This document shows, piece by piece, positions 52,531-61,364 of a stretch of 64,000 nt of DNA. Every line of letters begins with the position of its first letter. The first letter of the stretch is position 1. The notes beneath the pieces were generated by a model. That model had not been told where the DNA came from and ran no database searches. It saw nothing but the letters and a program-made list of their open reading frames with translations. The DNA comes from Roseiarcus sp963794155. GTDB taxonomy: Bacteria; Pseudomonadota; Alphaproteobacteria; Rhizobiales; Beijerinckiaceae. A program made the translations under genes and the position numbers. The stretch lies in assembly GCA_963794155.1 (NCBI GenBank), contig CAWCCX010000011.1, forward strand, positions 1-64,000, written 5' to 3'.

Positions 52531-53862
52531 TCACGCCTTCGTCCACGGCACGTCGTGCCCAAGGCGGCTCAGGCGTACGAGCCCGAAGTGCCCGTAGAGG
52601 TGCGAGAGTGGATAGCTCCCGCCCCCTCGTCGCCTGACCTTGTGCTTGGAGCGCAACCACCGGCGCAACCGCACCGCTGTGTAAGCGTCGAGCGCCCGAT
52701 ACGCCTTGTTGATGGTTCCTACTTGGAAGTAGTTCGCCCATCCGCGCAACGTGCGGTTCACTTTGCCCACCAGCGTTGTGGTCTCTTGCCATGTTCCCGC
52801 TCGGTCGGTCAGCGCGTGGACTTTCTCGACCACGCGCTCAATGCTTTTCTTTGACGGCCGGTAGCCGATACGGGCCTCGCCGGTCCTTGCCGAAAACATT
52901 CGCCCGAACGTGTATCCCAGGAAATCGAACTCTCCTCCCGGCACTGTGCAGATCCGTGTCTTCTCCTCGTTCACCGTGAGCTTCAGCTTGCCCATGATCT
53001 CGCGCAGGCTGTGCAAGGCCGCTTCGGCCTTGCCCCTTCTGCACAGGATCACGAGGTCGTCGGCGTAGGTCACGAGCCGCGCGCCGAGGCTTCGCTCGAG
53101 CCCGAACATCTTCCATCCCAGCACAAACCGGCGCATGTAAATATTGGCCAGCAGGGGTGAGATGGGCGAGCCCTGCGGAATGCCGCGCCGCGTGTCCCGC
53201 GCCTCGGTCGTGCGTGTCTTCCGACCCCGATCATCGGTTTCTTCCACGGGACAATCCAGCCACATCCTGATCAGATGCAGCATGCGCCGATCAACGATCC
53301 GGCGCGCTACCGACTTCAAAAGCTCGGTATGGGGAATGCTCCCGAAGTAGTCCGCGAGGTCGGCGTCCACCACTTCCGGATGGCCGCGAAACAGCAGCTC
53401 TCCCGCCGCGACCACCGCCTGTTGGGCGTTTCGCCCGGGGCGGTAGGCGTAGAGTTCCGATGGGAGGTCGGCTTCGAAGATCGGCTCCAGCACCAGCATC
53501 GCTGCTGTCATGCAGACCCGATCCCGCAAGGTTGAGATGCCCAGCGGCCTGAGCTTGCCGTTGGCCTTCGGTATGTAAACGCGTCTGATAGGGTCCGGTC
53601 GGTAAGTCTCCTGCCTGAGCGCAAGCGCCAGTTCGCCCAGCCATCGCTCCACCCCATACGTCTCGACGGCCTCGAAGTCCTGACGGTCCACGCCCGGCGC
53701 GCCCTTGTTGGAGCGGCACTGGGCATAGGCGTGCGCCAGAGTGTCGTCGCGGCGGATCTTGTCGTAGAGGACGTAGAAGCGGTAGCCGGGTTCTGCCTTC
53801 GCTTTCGCGTGCAACGCCGTCTGCAGTTTCTGAACGCCGTCCGGAGTTGATAGGTTGCCCAA
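52531..53862 (-). CDS. ltrA: group II intron reverse transcriptase/maturase
   Basis: This multifunctional protein splices and moves the intron. The 443-aa protein has the reverse-transcriptase fingers and palm: GAPGVDRQDFEA, RRVYIPKANGKLRPLGISTL, VVDADLADYFGSIPHTELLK, RRGIPQGSPISPLLANIYMR and the catalytic RLVTYADDLVILCRRGKAEA. The maturase/thumb part follows (EFDFLGYTFGRMFSARTGEA, GWANYFQVGTINKAYRALDA). No C-terminal HNH endonuclease domain is visible; the protein ends soon after the X domain, as in endonuclease-less lineages. It should be active as the frame is complete. Confidence 0.93.
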   Translation of the reverse strand: MGNLSTPDGVQKLQTALHAKAKAEPGYRFYVLYDKIRRDDTLAHAYAQCRSNKGAPGVDRQDFEAVETYGVERWLGELALALRQETYRPDPIRRVYIPKANGKLRPLGISTLRDRVCMTAAMLVLEPIFEADLPSELYAYRPGRNAQQAVVAAGELLFRGHPEVVDADLADYFGSIPHTELLKSVARRIVDRRMLHLIRMWLDCPVEETDDRGRKTRTTEARDTRRGIPQGSPISPLLANIYMRRFVLGWKMFGLERSLGARLVTYADDLVILCRRGKAEAALHSLREIMGKLKLTVNEEKTRICTVPGGEFDFLGYTFGRMFSARTGEARIGYRPSKKSIERVVEKVHALTDRAGTWQETTTLVGKVNRTLRGWANYFQVGTINKAYRALDAYTAVRLRRWLRSKHKVRRRGGGSYPLSHLYGHFGLVRLSRLGHDVPWTKA

Positions 53863-54247
53863 TCTCCAGGTCCCTCGCTGCGTCTTGCGTCTGTCTTGAA
53901 CTGAGGTCCCTTCCCTCCCCGGCGTTATCCGGCTTCAGCGGTACTACGAACCTCTCCGCGACCCCATGAGGCCCGGCCCATCCCTCGCGGGCGTCCGGTT
54001 GGTCATCCCTGACCACGCCATGGGGCTTCCCGTGTTGCGCGCGCTTTCCTTGTGTACGTGCTGCCGCCACTACCCCGGTGCAGCGACTGGGCGTCGTCTT
54101 CGCTCATCTCGCCCAGCCGTATCAGCCTTCCCCGAAAACGTCGTCGGGTCGGCCTGCACATCGTCCTTTTCGAGATCCCATGAGGCGATGGTAGCGACCT
54201 GCGATTCGGGAGCATGAGGTCGCTTACCACCCACTCTGGAGGCGACC

Positions 54248-55411
54248 ATGCAAAACGTAGCTGATCAATTAGCACCGACCACGATCCGGGCCGATCTTTG
54301 CGCAATATTCATCTCATTGGAACTGAGCCGATCGACCTGGCTGGTTACGTCATTGTCGCCAGGCCGCGGAGAGAAGATGTCAAAGCACAGCGTGTCCGCC
54401 GGGGATATCGCTGCGCTGTTGGCCCGCATTTTGGAGCTCAGGAGGAAAGCGTACGCGCGGACCGGAAAATCCTTCCCGATCATCGTCATTCAAGAAGCGG
54501 GGTTGGACGGTTTCTGGATTCACCGTGTCTTGCTGAGTGAGGGAATTGAGAGCCACGTTGTCGATGCAGCCTCAATTGCGACTTCGCGCCGGCGGCGTCG
54601 GGCCAAGACCGACAGGATCGATGGCGAGGCTTTGCTTCGCGCGCTGCTCGCCCACAAGCGCGGCGAACCGCGGGTCTGTTCAATGGTTCGGGCGCCGACG
54701 CCTGAAGATGAAGACCGCCGCCGGATTTGCCGTGAGCGCAAGGTGCTGATCATGGAACGGGTTCAGCACGTCAACCGGATCAAAGGATTGCTCTTCTCTC
54801 AGGGCGCATCCGAGTATGAGCCGTTGCGTCGCGATCGACGGGCGCGGCTGGATGCGCTCCAGACTGGCGACGGCCGTCGCTTGCCCGAACATCTCAAAGC
54901 CCAGGTTTGTCGAGAACTCGATCGGCTCGAATTGCTTCTCGAGCAGATCAAAGCTGTGGAGTCCGAGCGGGACGCGCTGCTCAACGCACAACAAACCAAA
55001 GGGTTGGCCCCGCCGCCGATGTTGCTGGGTGTCCATGGGATTGGGCCGGAATTCGCTTCGGTCCTCTGGTCTGAGGGACTCTCCAGGCACTTCGATAACC
55101 GCCGACAGGTCGCCGCTTATGCCGGCCTTGCCCCGACGCCTTGGCAAAGCGGGTCGGTCAATCGCGAGCAGGGCATCTCGCAATCGGGCAACCCGCGACT
55201 ACGGACAACGATGATTCAGCTCGCCTGGCTTTGGATACGCTATCAGCCGCGCTCCGCACTCACCCTCTGGTTCCAGGACCGAAACGAACGTAACGGCGGT
55301 CGTCGGCGCAAGACGACGATCGTGGCGCTGGCGCGAAAGCTGCTGGTCGCACTCTGGAAATATCTGAGCGCTGGGGTCGTGATCGAAGGCGCCATGATTA
55401 GGCCCGCCTGA
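54248..55411 (+). CDS. IS110-family transposase (recombinase)
   Basis: The 387-aa recombinase of an IS110 element has an N-terminal DEDD (RuvC-like) domain and a C-terminal Tnp20 domain. ADLCAIFISLELSRSTWLVT is the first catalytic segment, unusual in having Glu (SLELS) where Asp is common. VIQEAGLDGFWIHRVL, KTDRIDGEALLRALLAHKRG and the helical linker KVLIMERVQHVNRIKGLLFS follow. The C-terminal GVHGIGPEFASVLWSEGLSR and AYAGLAPTPWQSGSVNREQG lead to the likely catalytic serine in ISQSGNPRLRTTMIQL. GGAGG lies 6 bases before ATG 54248. It lies head-to-head with the group II intron. Confidence 0.9.
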   Translation: MQNVADQLAPTTIRADLCAIFISLELSRSTWLVTSLSPGRGEKMSKHSVSAGDIAALLARILELRRKAYARTGKSFPIIVIQEAGLDGFWIHRVLLSEGIESHVVDAASIATSRRRRRAKTDRIDGEALLRALLAHKRGEPRVCSMVRAPTPEDEDRRRICRERKVLIMERVQHVNRIKGLLFSQGASEYEPLRRDRRARLDALQTGDGRRLPEHLKAQVCRELDRLELLLEQIKAVESERDALLNAQQTKGLAPPPMLLGVHGIGPEFASVLWSEGLSRHFDNRRQVAAYAGLAPTPWQSGSVNREQGISQSGNPRLRTTMIQLAWLWIRYQPRSALTLWFQDRNERNGGRRRKTTIVALARKLLVALWKYLSAGVVIEGAMIRPA

Positions 55412-55735
55412 CGATAGCCCCCGTCTTCCACGCATCCAATCCCGTAATCCTCAGGACGTGATCAGTCCTGACGGATCCAGGTGGACGAACCGAAGCAAGC
55501 CGTGGCCTGAAACGCCGTTTTCGAGAAAGGTTCTCGTCTTCCTGAGCCCTACCCGCCGCAAGCGGGATGTTGGTGCAGCCGTCGCGAACGGCGACCGTAT
55601 GTGAGGTTGATCGTGCTCGGAAACGAGCCGCGTCACGCTTAGAGGGCTCAGAACCTCGGATACCGGACAAACCGCTGGAGACTTATCACCCGGAAACAAA
55701 CCGCTTGACTGCCACCTGCTCATGTGAGGCTTGCT
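55412..55735 (+). ncRNA. structured 3' noncoding end of the IS110 element, candidate bridge RNA
   Basis: Between the recombinase stop and about 55735 there is no convincing gene but at least three compact hairpins: CCCGC/GCGGG with loop CGCAA (near 55550), GCCGT/ACGGC (near 55580) and GCTCG/CGAGC with a GAAA loop (near 55615). IS1111-type members of the family carry their guide (bridge) RNA downstream of the recombinase. That this is such an RNA is inference from position and fold. Confidence 0.5.
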
Positions 55736-56127
55736 CGGCGTTTACTCGCGTTGCGGCCCGCACACTCGCGCGGTCACCTATATGTGACCAGCTACACCGA
55801 AGGCTTCAGCCATTTCGTCACCTCCATGACTGCTCCGGTTGCTTCCGGCTGGAGCGTTCGCCGGGTGGGACTTGCACCCACTGGAAAAGCGCCGCCTTCT
55901 CACGGCGCACACGTGAAGCGGACATCTCTGAAACCCGACATGATGACCGCGAAGGCAGGCCTAAACTCGAATGCGGTCGTCGACAGGGGCGCGGCCCATG
56001 TTAGAGTGAGCAAGCCGGCTCGCGCCGGCCCCAAGGAGCCTCGGCTGCGATTCGCCGCGGCGAGGCAAACCACAGGGCTGGCGCGCAGCGGATGAGGGCG
56101 CCCCGGCCGCCGCAGGGGAGGGAGAAT
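55736..56127. other. intergenic sequence before the stress-protein gene
   Basis: The plus-strand frame from 55724 (TEGFSHFVTSMTAPVASGWS) looks like the often mis-annotated short ORF that recurs in Rhizobiales. It is more likely structured noncoding DNA with several hairpins, for example GTGGG/CCCAC near 55870. Its relation to the IS110 element is unclear. Confidence 0.4.
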
Positions 56128-56898
56128 ATGGCCTACAAGGATATCCTTGTCTTTCTCGATCCGACGGCCGAGGCGGTCGAGCGCACCCGCTTCGCGGTCT
56201 CGCTGGCAAAGACGCACGGGGCGCGATTGATCGGGATCGACGTCAGCGCGCCGCCCGCCGGTAAGGAAGAGGAAAGCGCGGGGACAACTGAGCGGATGTT
56301 CGCCGAGGCGACCCGGGAGGCCGCGTCGGCGGCCGTCTTCGTGCCAGCGGACAAGCCGGGCGACGCCGACCTCTTCTGCCATTGCGTCGACTTGATGATT
56401 GCGCCCGGCCCTGAAAGCCTGGCGCGTGAAGCCATTCGCGGCGGCGCCCTCGATCGGGCGCTGCTCGAATCCGGCGTTCCGATGCTGATCCTGCCGCCGG
56501 ACTGGAGGCCAGGCCCGATCGGCGACAACGTCGTCATCGCTTGGAACGCCGCGCGCGAGGCCTTGCGCGCCGTGCATGACGCGATGCCGGTGCTTGAGAA
56601 GGCGAAAAAGGTCACCCTGTTCGCGTTTTCGTCACGGCCGAGCGCCCTGCGCAGGTCGGCGCAGATGCTGGTCGATCACCTGGCGGCGCATGGCGTCAAA
56701 GCCGAGCATATCTCGGACTGGACTAATACCGGTGACCTGACCGCGGTCGAAGCGCTGTTCGCCAGCCTCGACACGCAGGACGCCGATCTCATCGTCGCCG
56801 GCGCCTTCGGCCATTCGAGGCTCTACGAGGGCCTGTTCGGTGGTGTGAGCATGGACCTCATGCGCCAGCAATCGCTGCCGGTGCTGATGTCGCACTGA
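56128..56898 (+). CDS. universal stress protein (two UspA-like halves)
   Basis: The 256-aa cytoplasmic stress protein has a reduced N-terminal half, and the C-terminal half keeps the Usp ATP-loop-like end VAGAFGHSRLYEGLFGGVSM and LPVLMSH. The start MAYKDILVFLDPTAEAVERT at 56128 is the family start, with GGGAGGGAGA just upstream. Other landmarks are SLAKTHGARLIGIDVSAPP and ESGVPMLILPPDW. It acts in resistance to starvation or oxidative stress by unclear means. A decayed relative sits at 61365-62070. Confidence 0.87.
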   Translation: MAYKDILVFLDPTAEAVERTRFAVSLAKTHGARLIGIDVSAPPAGKEEESAGTTERMFAEATREAASAAVFVPADKPGDADLFCHCVDLMIAPGPESLAREAIRGGALDRALLESGVPMLILPPDWRPGPIGDNVVIAWNAAREALRAVHDAMPVLEKAKKVTLFAFSSRPSALRRSAQMLVDHLAAHGVKAEHISDWTNTGDLTAVEALFASLDTQDADLIVAGAFGHSRLYEGLFGGVSMDLMRQQSLPVLMSH

Positions 56899-57118
56899 AC
56901 GTCCGCAACCGCGCCGATCTGCCGAAGGCGGCGCCGGGCCTTGGACCTGGCGAGATCCCGTGTGCGGCCAGGCGGCGGTTGGCGGTGTCGAGCTCGGACG
57001 AAGGCCACGCTTGACCTTGTTGCGCCGCACAATTTAAACTCTTTATCTGAGATAGTGCATTAGCAAAGCGGCGCCCGCGATCGTTAAAGCCGCTAACCGA
57101 TTCCTGTCGAGGGTAAGC

Positions 57119-58966
57119 ATGCATTTATTGCCAAATCTTGGCGGTGCGTTCGTCGAAAGAGTTGGGTTATACGAAGCTTGGCAGCTGCCTCTAACCCTGC
57201 TTATGTTATTGGCTGCCGCGATAATCACAAAAAACGAGATAGGACTGTTCGTCAAAATTGAAGACCTCATTCGCAAGATCGAAGACCGGCCTTACCTCAG
57301 CGCGGCGTTGCTTGCCGGCGTCGCTGCCTGCCTTCGCTTGTCTTTGTCGCCGTTTATCGGAACCCCACAGCCGATCGTGCCCGACGAGCCCAGCCTGATG
57401 TTGCAGGCCCAGACATATTTCAGCGGACGTCTGGCCAACCATGTCAATTTGTTGCCTGACTTTGAATCCGTCTATGTCCTTCTCTCTCCGACCTATTCGT
57501 CTCAGTATCCGGTCCTTCGCTCGTTCCCGCTGGTCGTAGGCTATTGCCTCGGCATCGGAGCATGGGGAGGCGTTCTTCTCTCCGTGGTTGCGCTGACCGT
57601 GGCGGTGTATTGGATGGTGAGGGAATGGATCAATGCCAGATACGCCTTCATCGCCGCTTTGATCGTCATCATACGATACGGGCTTTTCAGCTTTTGGGTG
57701 AATTCATATTTTGGCGGAGCGTTTACCGCGCTTGGCGGGGTCTTGTTGTTGGGGGGATTCAAGGCAGTCAAATCGCGCCCGACTCTATTGAACGGCGCCG
57801 CAGTCGGCCTGGGCGTCGTCGTTCTGATGACAACGCGGCCATATGAGGGAATGGTTTACGCGCTTCCCTTTGGAGTGGCTCTGGTCATTCACTTTGTTCG
57901 GTCGAAGAGCCCGGAGCGGAGGGCGCTGGTGCCGGTCGGTCTGTCGGCGGCTTTCCTGGTCGGGGCCGGATTTGGGCTTACCTTGGCTCATGACCAGGCC
58001 GTGACGGGAGACTGGAAGGTTTCGCCCTATTTGCTCTACCGTCAGACGGTCGGCCAAGTGCCCGCCTTCCTGGTAGAGAGCCACGATCCGCGGGGTGAAG
58101 GCCAAGCTCGGTACGCCGCGACCCAAAAAGCAGTCAATTATGATGTGGCGTTTTATGATCGTCGAGAAACTTGGCTTGGGATTTTCTTCGCGGAGACATC
58201 CCGCTTTCGGCATTATTGGCTCTTTTATGTCGGTTTCGCGCTCCTCATTCCGTTCGTGGTCGGAATTTACGCTCTCAATGGCGAGCCGACCTTTTTACTT
58301 GCGGCGGCCTCGCTCGGCGTCGGTCTTTCGCTCGGCAGCTTCAATTCCGCCCATTACGCGGCGCCCGGTTTCGGTCTCGTCATCCTGGCTACCATGGCCG
58401 GATTTAGAACCCTGCGGCAATGGCGGCCTTGGGGCTATTCCTATGGGTTGTCGCTCACACGGGTTCTGCCGTTAGCGCTGGTCGTTGGATCGGTCGTTCC
58501 ACTGAGCTCGGCGTTGAGCGGCTGGCCGGTCTTTTATCTGACGAGTCATGATACGCCGCCCTGTTGCTGGCTCCGGCCGCGCTCGCTTCATACGACTGTC
58601 GCCGATGCAGTTGATCATTACGAAGGCAAAAACCTGCTTATCGTCGATACTGGCCCGAATTCGCCGGTAGGGAAGGATCTGGTCTTCAACGACGCGGACA
58701 TCGATGACGAGAAGACGATCTGGATCAATGACGACCCCGAATTCAACCGGCTGGCGATTGACCGCTACCCGCACAGACGGATCTGGCGCCTCGGCTGGCT
58801 GGACAGCGGCGCGGCGTGCCTGCAGTCTTTCGGGGTCGTCTCAAATCTGGCCGACAGCCGCGATATTGAGCCCCTCTCGGGTGATGAGAAGCAGGGTTGG
58901 GTTCCGGGCTCGCCGGAAAGATGCCCGGAAGGTCTCATTCACGCGCCGCTTCGCGATGTCTTGTGA
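57119..58966 (+). CDS. GT-C-like polytopic membrane protein
   Basis: The 615-aa protein has about eleven helices and a C-terminal soluble domain. The loop QPIVPDEPSLMLQAQTYFSG, with adjacent Asp and Glu, and SPTYSSQYPVLRSFPLVVGY are in the place of the GT-C catalytic loop. LLMLLAAAIITKNEIGLFV is the first helix, NSYFGGAFTALGGVLLLGG another. The C-terminal domain has NDADIDDEKTIWINDDPEFN and YPHRRIWRLGWLD. A degenerate copy with two deletions lies at 21006-21832. No ribosome site decides the start at 57119. Substrates are unknown; a lipid-linked sugar is inferred from the loop. Confidence 0.7.
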   Translation: MHLLPNLGGAFVERVGLYEAWQLPLTLLMLLAAAIITKNEIGLFVKIEDLIRKIEDRPYLSAALLAGVAACLRLSLSPFIGTPQPIVPDEPSLMLQAQTYFSGRLANHVNLLPDFESVYVLLSPTYSSQYPVLRSFPLVVGYCLGIGAWGGVLLSVVALTVAVYWMVREWINARYAFIAALIVIIRYGLFSFWVNSYFGGAFTALGGVLLLGGFKAVKSRPTLLNGAAVGLGVVVLMTTRPYEGMVYALPFGVALVIHFVRSKSPERRALVPVGLSAAFLVGAGFGLTLAHDQAVTGDWKVSPYLLYRQTVGQVPAFLVESHDPRGEGQARYAATQKAVNYDVAFYDRRETWLGIFFAETSRFRHYWLFYVGFALLIPFVVGIYALNGEPTFLLAAASLGVGLSLGSFNSAHYAAPGFGLVILATMAGFRTLRQWRPWGYSYGLSLTRVLPLALVVGSVVPLSSALSGWPVFYLTSHDTPPCCWLRPRSLHTTVADAVDHYEGKNLLIVDTGPNSPVGKDLVFNDADIDDEKTIWINDDPEFNRLAIDRYPHRRIWRLGWLDSGAACLQSFGVVSNLADSRDIEPLSGDEKQGWVPGSPERCPEGLIHAPLRDVL

Positions 58967-59105
58967 CCGATTTTCCGATGCGCGATAGCGCGGATGCTCT
59001 CGTAGGCGCTTGCGAGGCTACAACCATCGCGGCCGATTTTCACCACCGAGATTCTCGAGGCGAGCCCGCGAACAACGGGAACACCTCCGGCGTGATTCCA
59101 CCGGA

Positions 59106-59846
59106 TCAATGGGTCTGACCGGAGGGAGAACTGGTCGAATAGGATTCAGCCCCGAGGGCGCGGCGCCCCATGCGGGACAGCATAACCGTAAGGGCCACGG
59201 TCGCTAATCCGCCGAAGCCGAGTGTGGCCCAGCGTAACGGCGCCGCGCCGGTCGTCCAGGCGGAGAGACCGGCGTCAGCCAGTGTGCCGATGTAGACGTA
59301 GAGCAGCAGCGCGGGCAAGGACGCGGCTGTGCCAATCAGATAGGCCTTGGCCCCAATTGCAGACAAGCCAAGAGCGTAGCTTGTCGCGGCGAAAGGCATA
59401 ACTGGCGAAATCCGCAGGAGGCAAACGATGCGCCAGCCGTCGCGCGCAAGCAGTTCGTCGAAACGAGTAAGTCTCGGCCGGCGCGCAAGCTGCCGCGCGA
59501 TGGCGTCGCGGAACAGCGAACGGCTGAGCGCGAAAGCGAGAATGGCGCCAGCCATCGTGCCGACCGCGGCAAGCAGAAATCCGAACGGCAATCCATACGA
59601 GGCGCCCGCAGCTATGCCGAGCAGGGAGGCCGGCAGGACTCCGCTAGCAGCGACGATCGATGTGAGGGCGGCGAACGCGACGTATCCCGCCGGCCCCGCA
59701 TTGCGCGTCGCGTCCAGCGTATGCTGGAAGACTGTGGTCAGGAAGCCTGGCCACAACACCCCCATCGCCAAGCCCGTCAGAATGACAGCGCCCAGCGCGA
59801 TTGACAGCAAGGCAGTGGTTGGCGGCGAGATACTTCTAGTGGTCAC
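59106..59846 (-). CDS. TVP38/VTT-domain membrane protein (DedA-like)
   Basis: The 246-aa inner-membrane protein of the SNARE-associated/VTT family has AGVLWPGFL-type entry helices, then the conserved SGVLPASLLGIAAGASYGLP, MAGAILAFALSRSLFRDAIA and CLLRISPVMPFAATSYALGL with SLPALLLYVYIGTLAD. DedA/TVP38 proteins are implicated in recycling undecaprenyl phosphate or moving lipids. Its GTG start overlaps the TGA of the upstream GT2 gene (GTGA), so translation is coupled; a lipid-carrier role for the pair is reasonable. The longer frame upstream is a shadow of the GT2. Confidence 0.85.
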   Translation of the reverse strand: MTTRSISPPTTALLSIALGAVILTGLAMGVLWPGFLTTVFQHTLDATRNAGPAGYVAFAALTSIVAASGVLPASLLGIAAGASYGLPFGFLLAAVGTMAGAILAFALSRSLFRDAIARQLARRPRLTRFDELLARDGWRIVCLLRISPVMPFAATSYALGLSAIGAKAYLIGTAASLPALLLYVYIGTLADAGLSAWTTGAAPLRWATLGFGGLATVALTVMLSRMGRRALGAESYSTSSPSGQTH

Positions 59847-60637
59847 TGGGCGGACACTCGTCGCTTGGCTGACTCCGGATCTGCGACCGGGGCGTCGAGC
59901 GGGACAAAAATCGAGCTTCGCACGAGGCCCCAGCGATGCAGCCGGAACTGAACCGCGGTGCGCAGGACGCCGAGCCCGTAGATCACACTGCGACGAAAGT
60001 CGATCTCGGAGGCTTCCGGAAAATATTTGGTCGGACAGGAAATCTCGCCAATGCGGAAACCCGCGTAAATGGATTGCGCCAGCATTTGGTTGTCGAACAC
60101 GAAATCGTCGGAGCAAAGCTCAAGGGGGAGGCGTTCGAGGACGCGCCGTCTCCAGGCGCGATAGCCGGTGTGATACTCTGATAGCTTCTGACCAACGAGG
60201 ATGTTTTCTATCAGTGTCAGCATCCGATTGAACACGTATTTGTGACGGGGCATTCCACCCACCAGCGCCCCGCGGCCCAGGATTCGCGAAGCCAGCACCA
60301 CGTCGTACTGATCCGATGTGATCATCGAAGCCATCGCCGCCACCAGTTTCGGCGTATACTGATAATCGGGGTGCAGCATGACCACGATATCCGCTGAGCG
60401 CGCCAATGCCGCTGCGTAACAGGTCTTTTGATTGCCGCCATAGCCGCGATTGTATTCGTGCTCCAGCGTGTGAATGCCGAGTTCTCGCGCGATCGTCGCG
60501 GTGTCGTCGCAGCTGTGGTCATCGGTCAGAATCACGTCGTCAACGATCTCGTGCGGAATTTCCGCATAGGTCTGACGTAAGGTCCGAGCAGCGTTGTAGG
60601 CCGGCAGCACCACGGCGATTCGGTGTCCGAGCAGCAA
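59843..60637 (-). CDS. GT2 family glycosyltransferase
   Basis: The 264-aa soluble or peripheral GT2 enzyme has RIAVVLPAYNAARTLRQTYA, the donor-binding VILTDDHSCDDTATIARELG, the metal site VVMLHPDYQYTPKLVAAMAS (His-Pro-Asp in the D-x-D position) and LPLELCSDDFVFDNQMLAQS. There are no membrane helices. The final SAKRRVSAQ ends in the GTGA overlap with the VTT-domain gene. Relatives transfer sugars to lipid or surface acceptors. A CTCC ribosome complement (GGAG on the minus strand) lies close before ATG 60637. Confidence 0.88.
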   Translation of the reverse strand: MLLGHRIAVVLPAYNAARTLRQTYAEIPHEIVDDVILTDDHSCDDTATIARELGIHTLEHEYNRGYGGNQKTCYAAALARSADIVVMLHPDYQYTPKLVAAMASMITSDQYDVVLASRILGRGALVGGMPRHKYVFNRMLTLIENILVGQKLSEYHTGYRAWRRRVLERLPLELCSDDFVFDNQMLAQSIYAGFRIGEISCPTKYFPEASEIDFRRSVIYGLGVLRTAVQFRLHRWGLVRSSIFVPLDAPVADPESAKRRVSAQ

Positions 60638-60749
60638 ATCAACCTCCTAATCAAAGGCGTTTCGCAGATTCGAAACCAAAATAACCTTCGACGAATAGTG
60701 ATTAATTCCATGGTGTGCGCACACCCGCGTGTAATTGGGATAGACCAGT

Positions 60750-60793
60750 CTCATCCCGCCTAGTCAAGACTCATCCCGCCTAGTCAAGACTCA
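60750..60793. repeat. 20-bp tandem repeat, two full copies plus a start of a third
   Basis: CTCATCCCGCCTAGTCAAGA occurs at 60750 and 60770, with CTCA of a third unit at 60790. It lies upstream of the GT2 gene (which is divergent) and before decayed DNA. Confidence 0.8.
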
Positions 60794-60894
60794 TGCAAAC
60801 CCACAAGTTATTGTTGTACCGCGACTGCGAGTGCGGATCGGCCCGCCAGCACCCGAAGCTGGTCGCTCAATATCCGCGTCGCTGGAAAAATGCG

Positions 60895-60975
60895 GCGTTT
60901 CGACGTCGGCTCGGCGTTGGGGCTCGCGGAGGCTCGCAAAAAGGCCGAGGACTGGACCTTACTGCGGGTCGCGGG
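60895..60975 (+). pseudogene. possible integrase N-terminal scrap
   Basis: The reading RRFDVGSALGLAEARKKAED resembles the arm-binding domain of tyrosine integrases (G-S-x-x-x-x-L-A-E-A-R-x-x-A). Nothing else of an integrase is present. The call rests on about 20 residues only. Confidence 0.3.
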
Positions 60976-61189
60976 GGCGCTCAGGGCTGAAGCCTGTGGA
61001 CGGGCTAGGGCCGCAGGGCGCAGGCTTGATCGTCCCCGACGATGCGGGCGTTCGCCGATCGCATCGACATCCGGCTACGACGCAGCCCGCGGTTCCCCTG
61101 GCGATGACGATTTGGTTTACGCGTGTGTCACCACCCACGGTGGGCCTTCAGCAATCGACAACAGAAACGCGGAGATTCTTGTGCACCCA

Positions 61190-61345
61190 GTCGACGGTCT
61201 CGTCCGCGGATTTGAGATCGCCGATTTCGTCGGCCAGTCGGTCGCGGAGCGTCTCCGACTGGTCCGCGGCCACCACGATCCTTGGTGGCCTGACGAGCTT
61301 GCCTTGCCGACTGGCTTCGGAAGGGCCCAAATGCCTAAGCGGCGG
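61190..61345 (-). pseudogene. orphan protein fragment
   Basis: The minus-strand frame LVRPPRIVVAADQSETLRDR and LADEIGDLKSADETVDWVHK reads like real protein with a helical pattern. It resembles a domain that sits before HNH-like ends in Rhizobiales proteins (compare the remnant at 16895). Both ends are lost. Confidence 0.4.
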
Positions 61346-61364
61346 AGCGATCGCGCCTCGCGTG

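Larger units (their letters stand above)
52440..54159 (-). mobile_element. group II intron with encoded reverse transcriptase
   Basis: The intron lies on the minus strand. The 5' end is placed at 54159, where GTGCAGGCC starts (GUGYG-like), but this is uncertain. The long structured 5' half before the ORF (53870-54159) has no coding content. Domain V is recognisable at 52486-52518, and sequence fit for domain VI follows to about 52440. The exact 3' end was not found. Confidence 0.75.

Noticed and set aside
55724..56095. 123-aa plus-strand frame with TEGFSHFVTSMTAPVASGWS
   Set aside because: Resembles a commonly mis-annotated ORF; the region is better explained as structured noncoding DNA.
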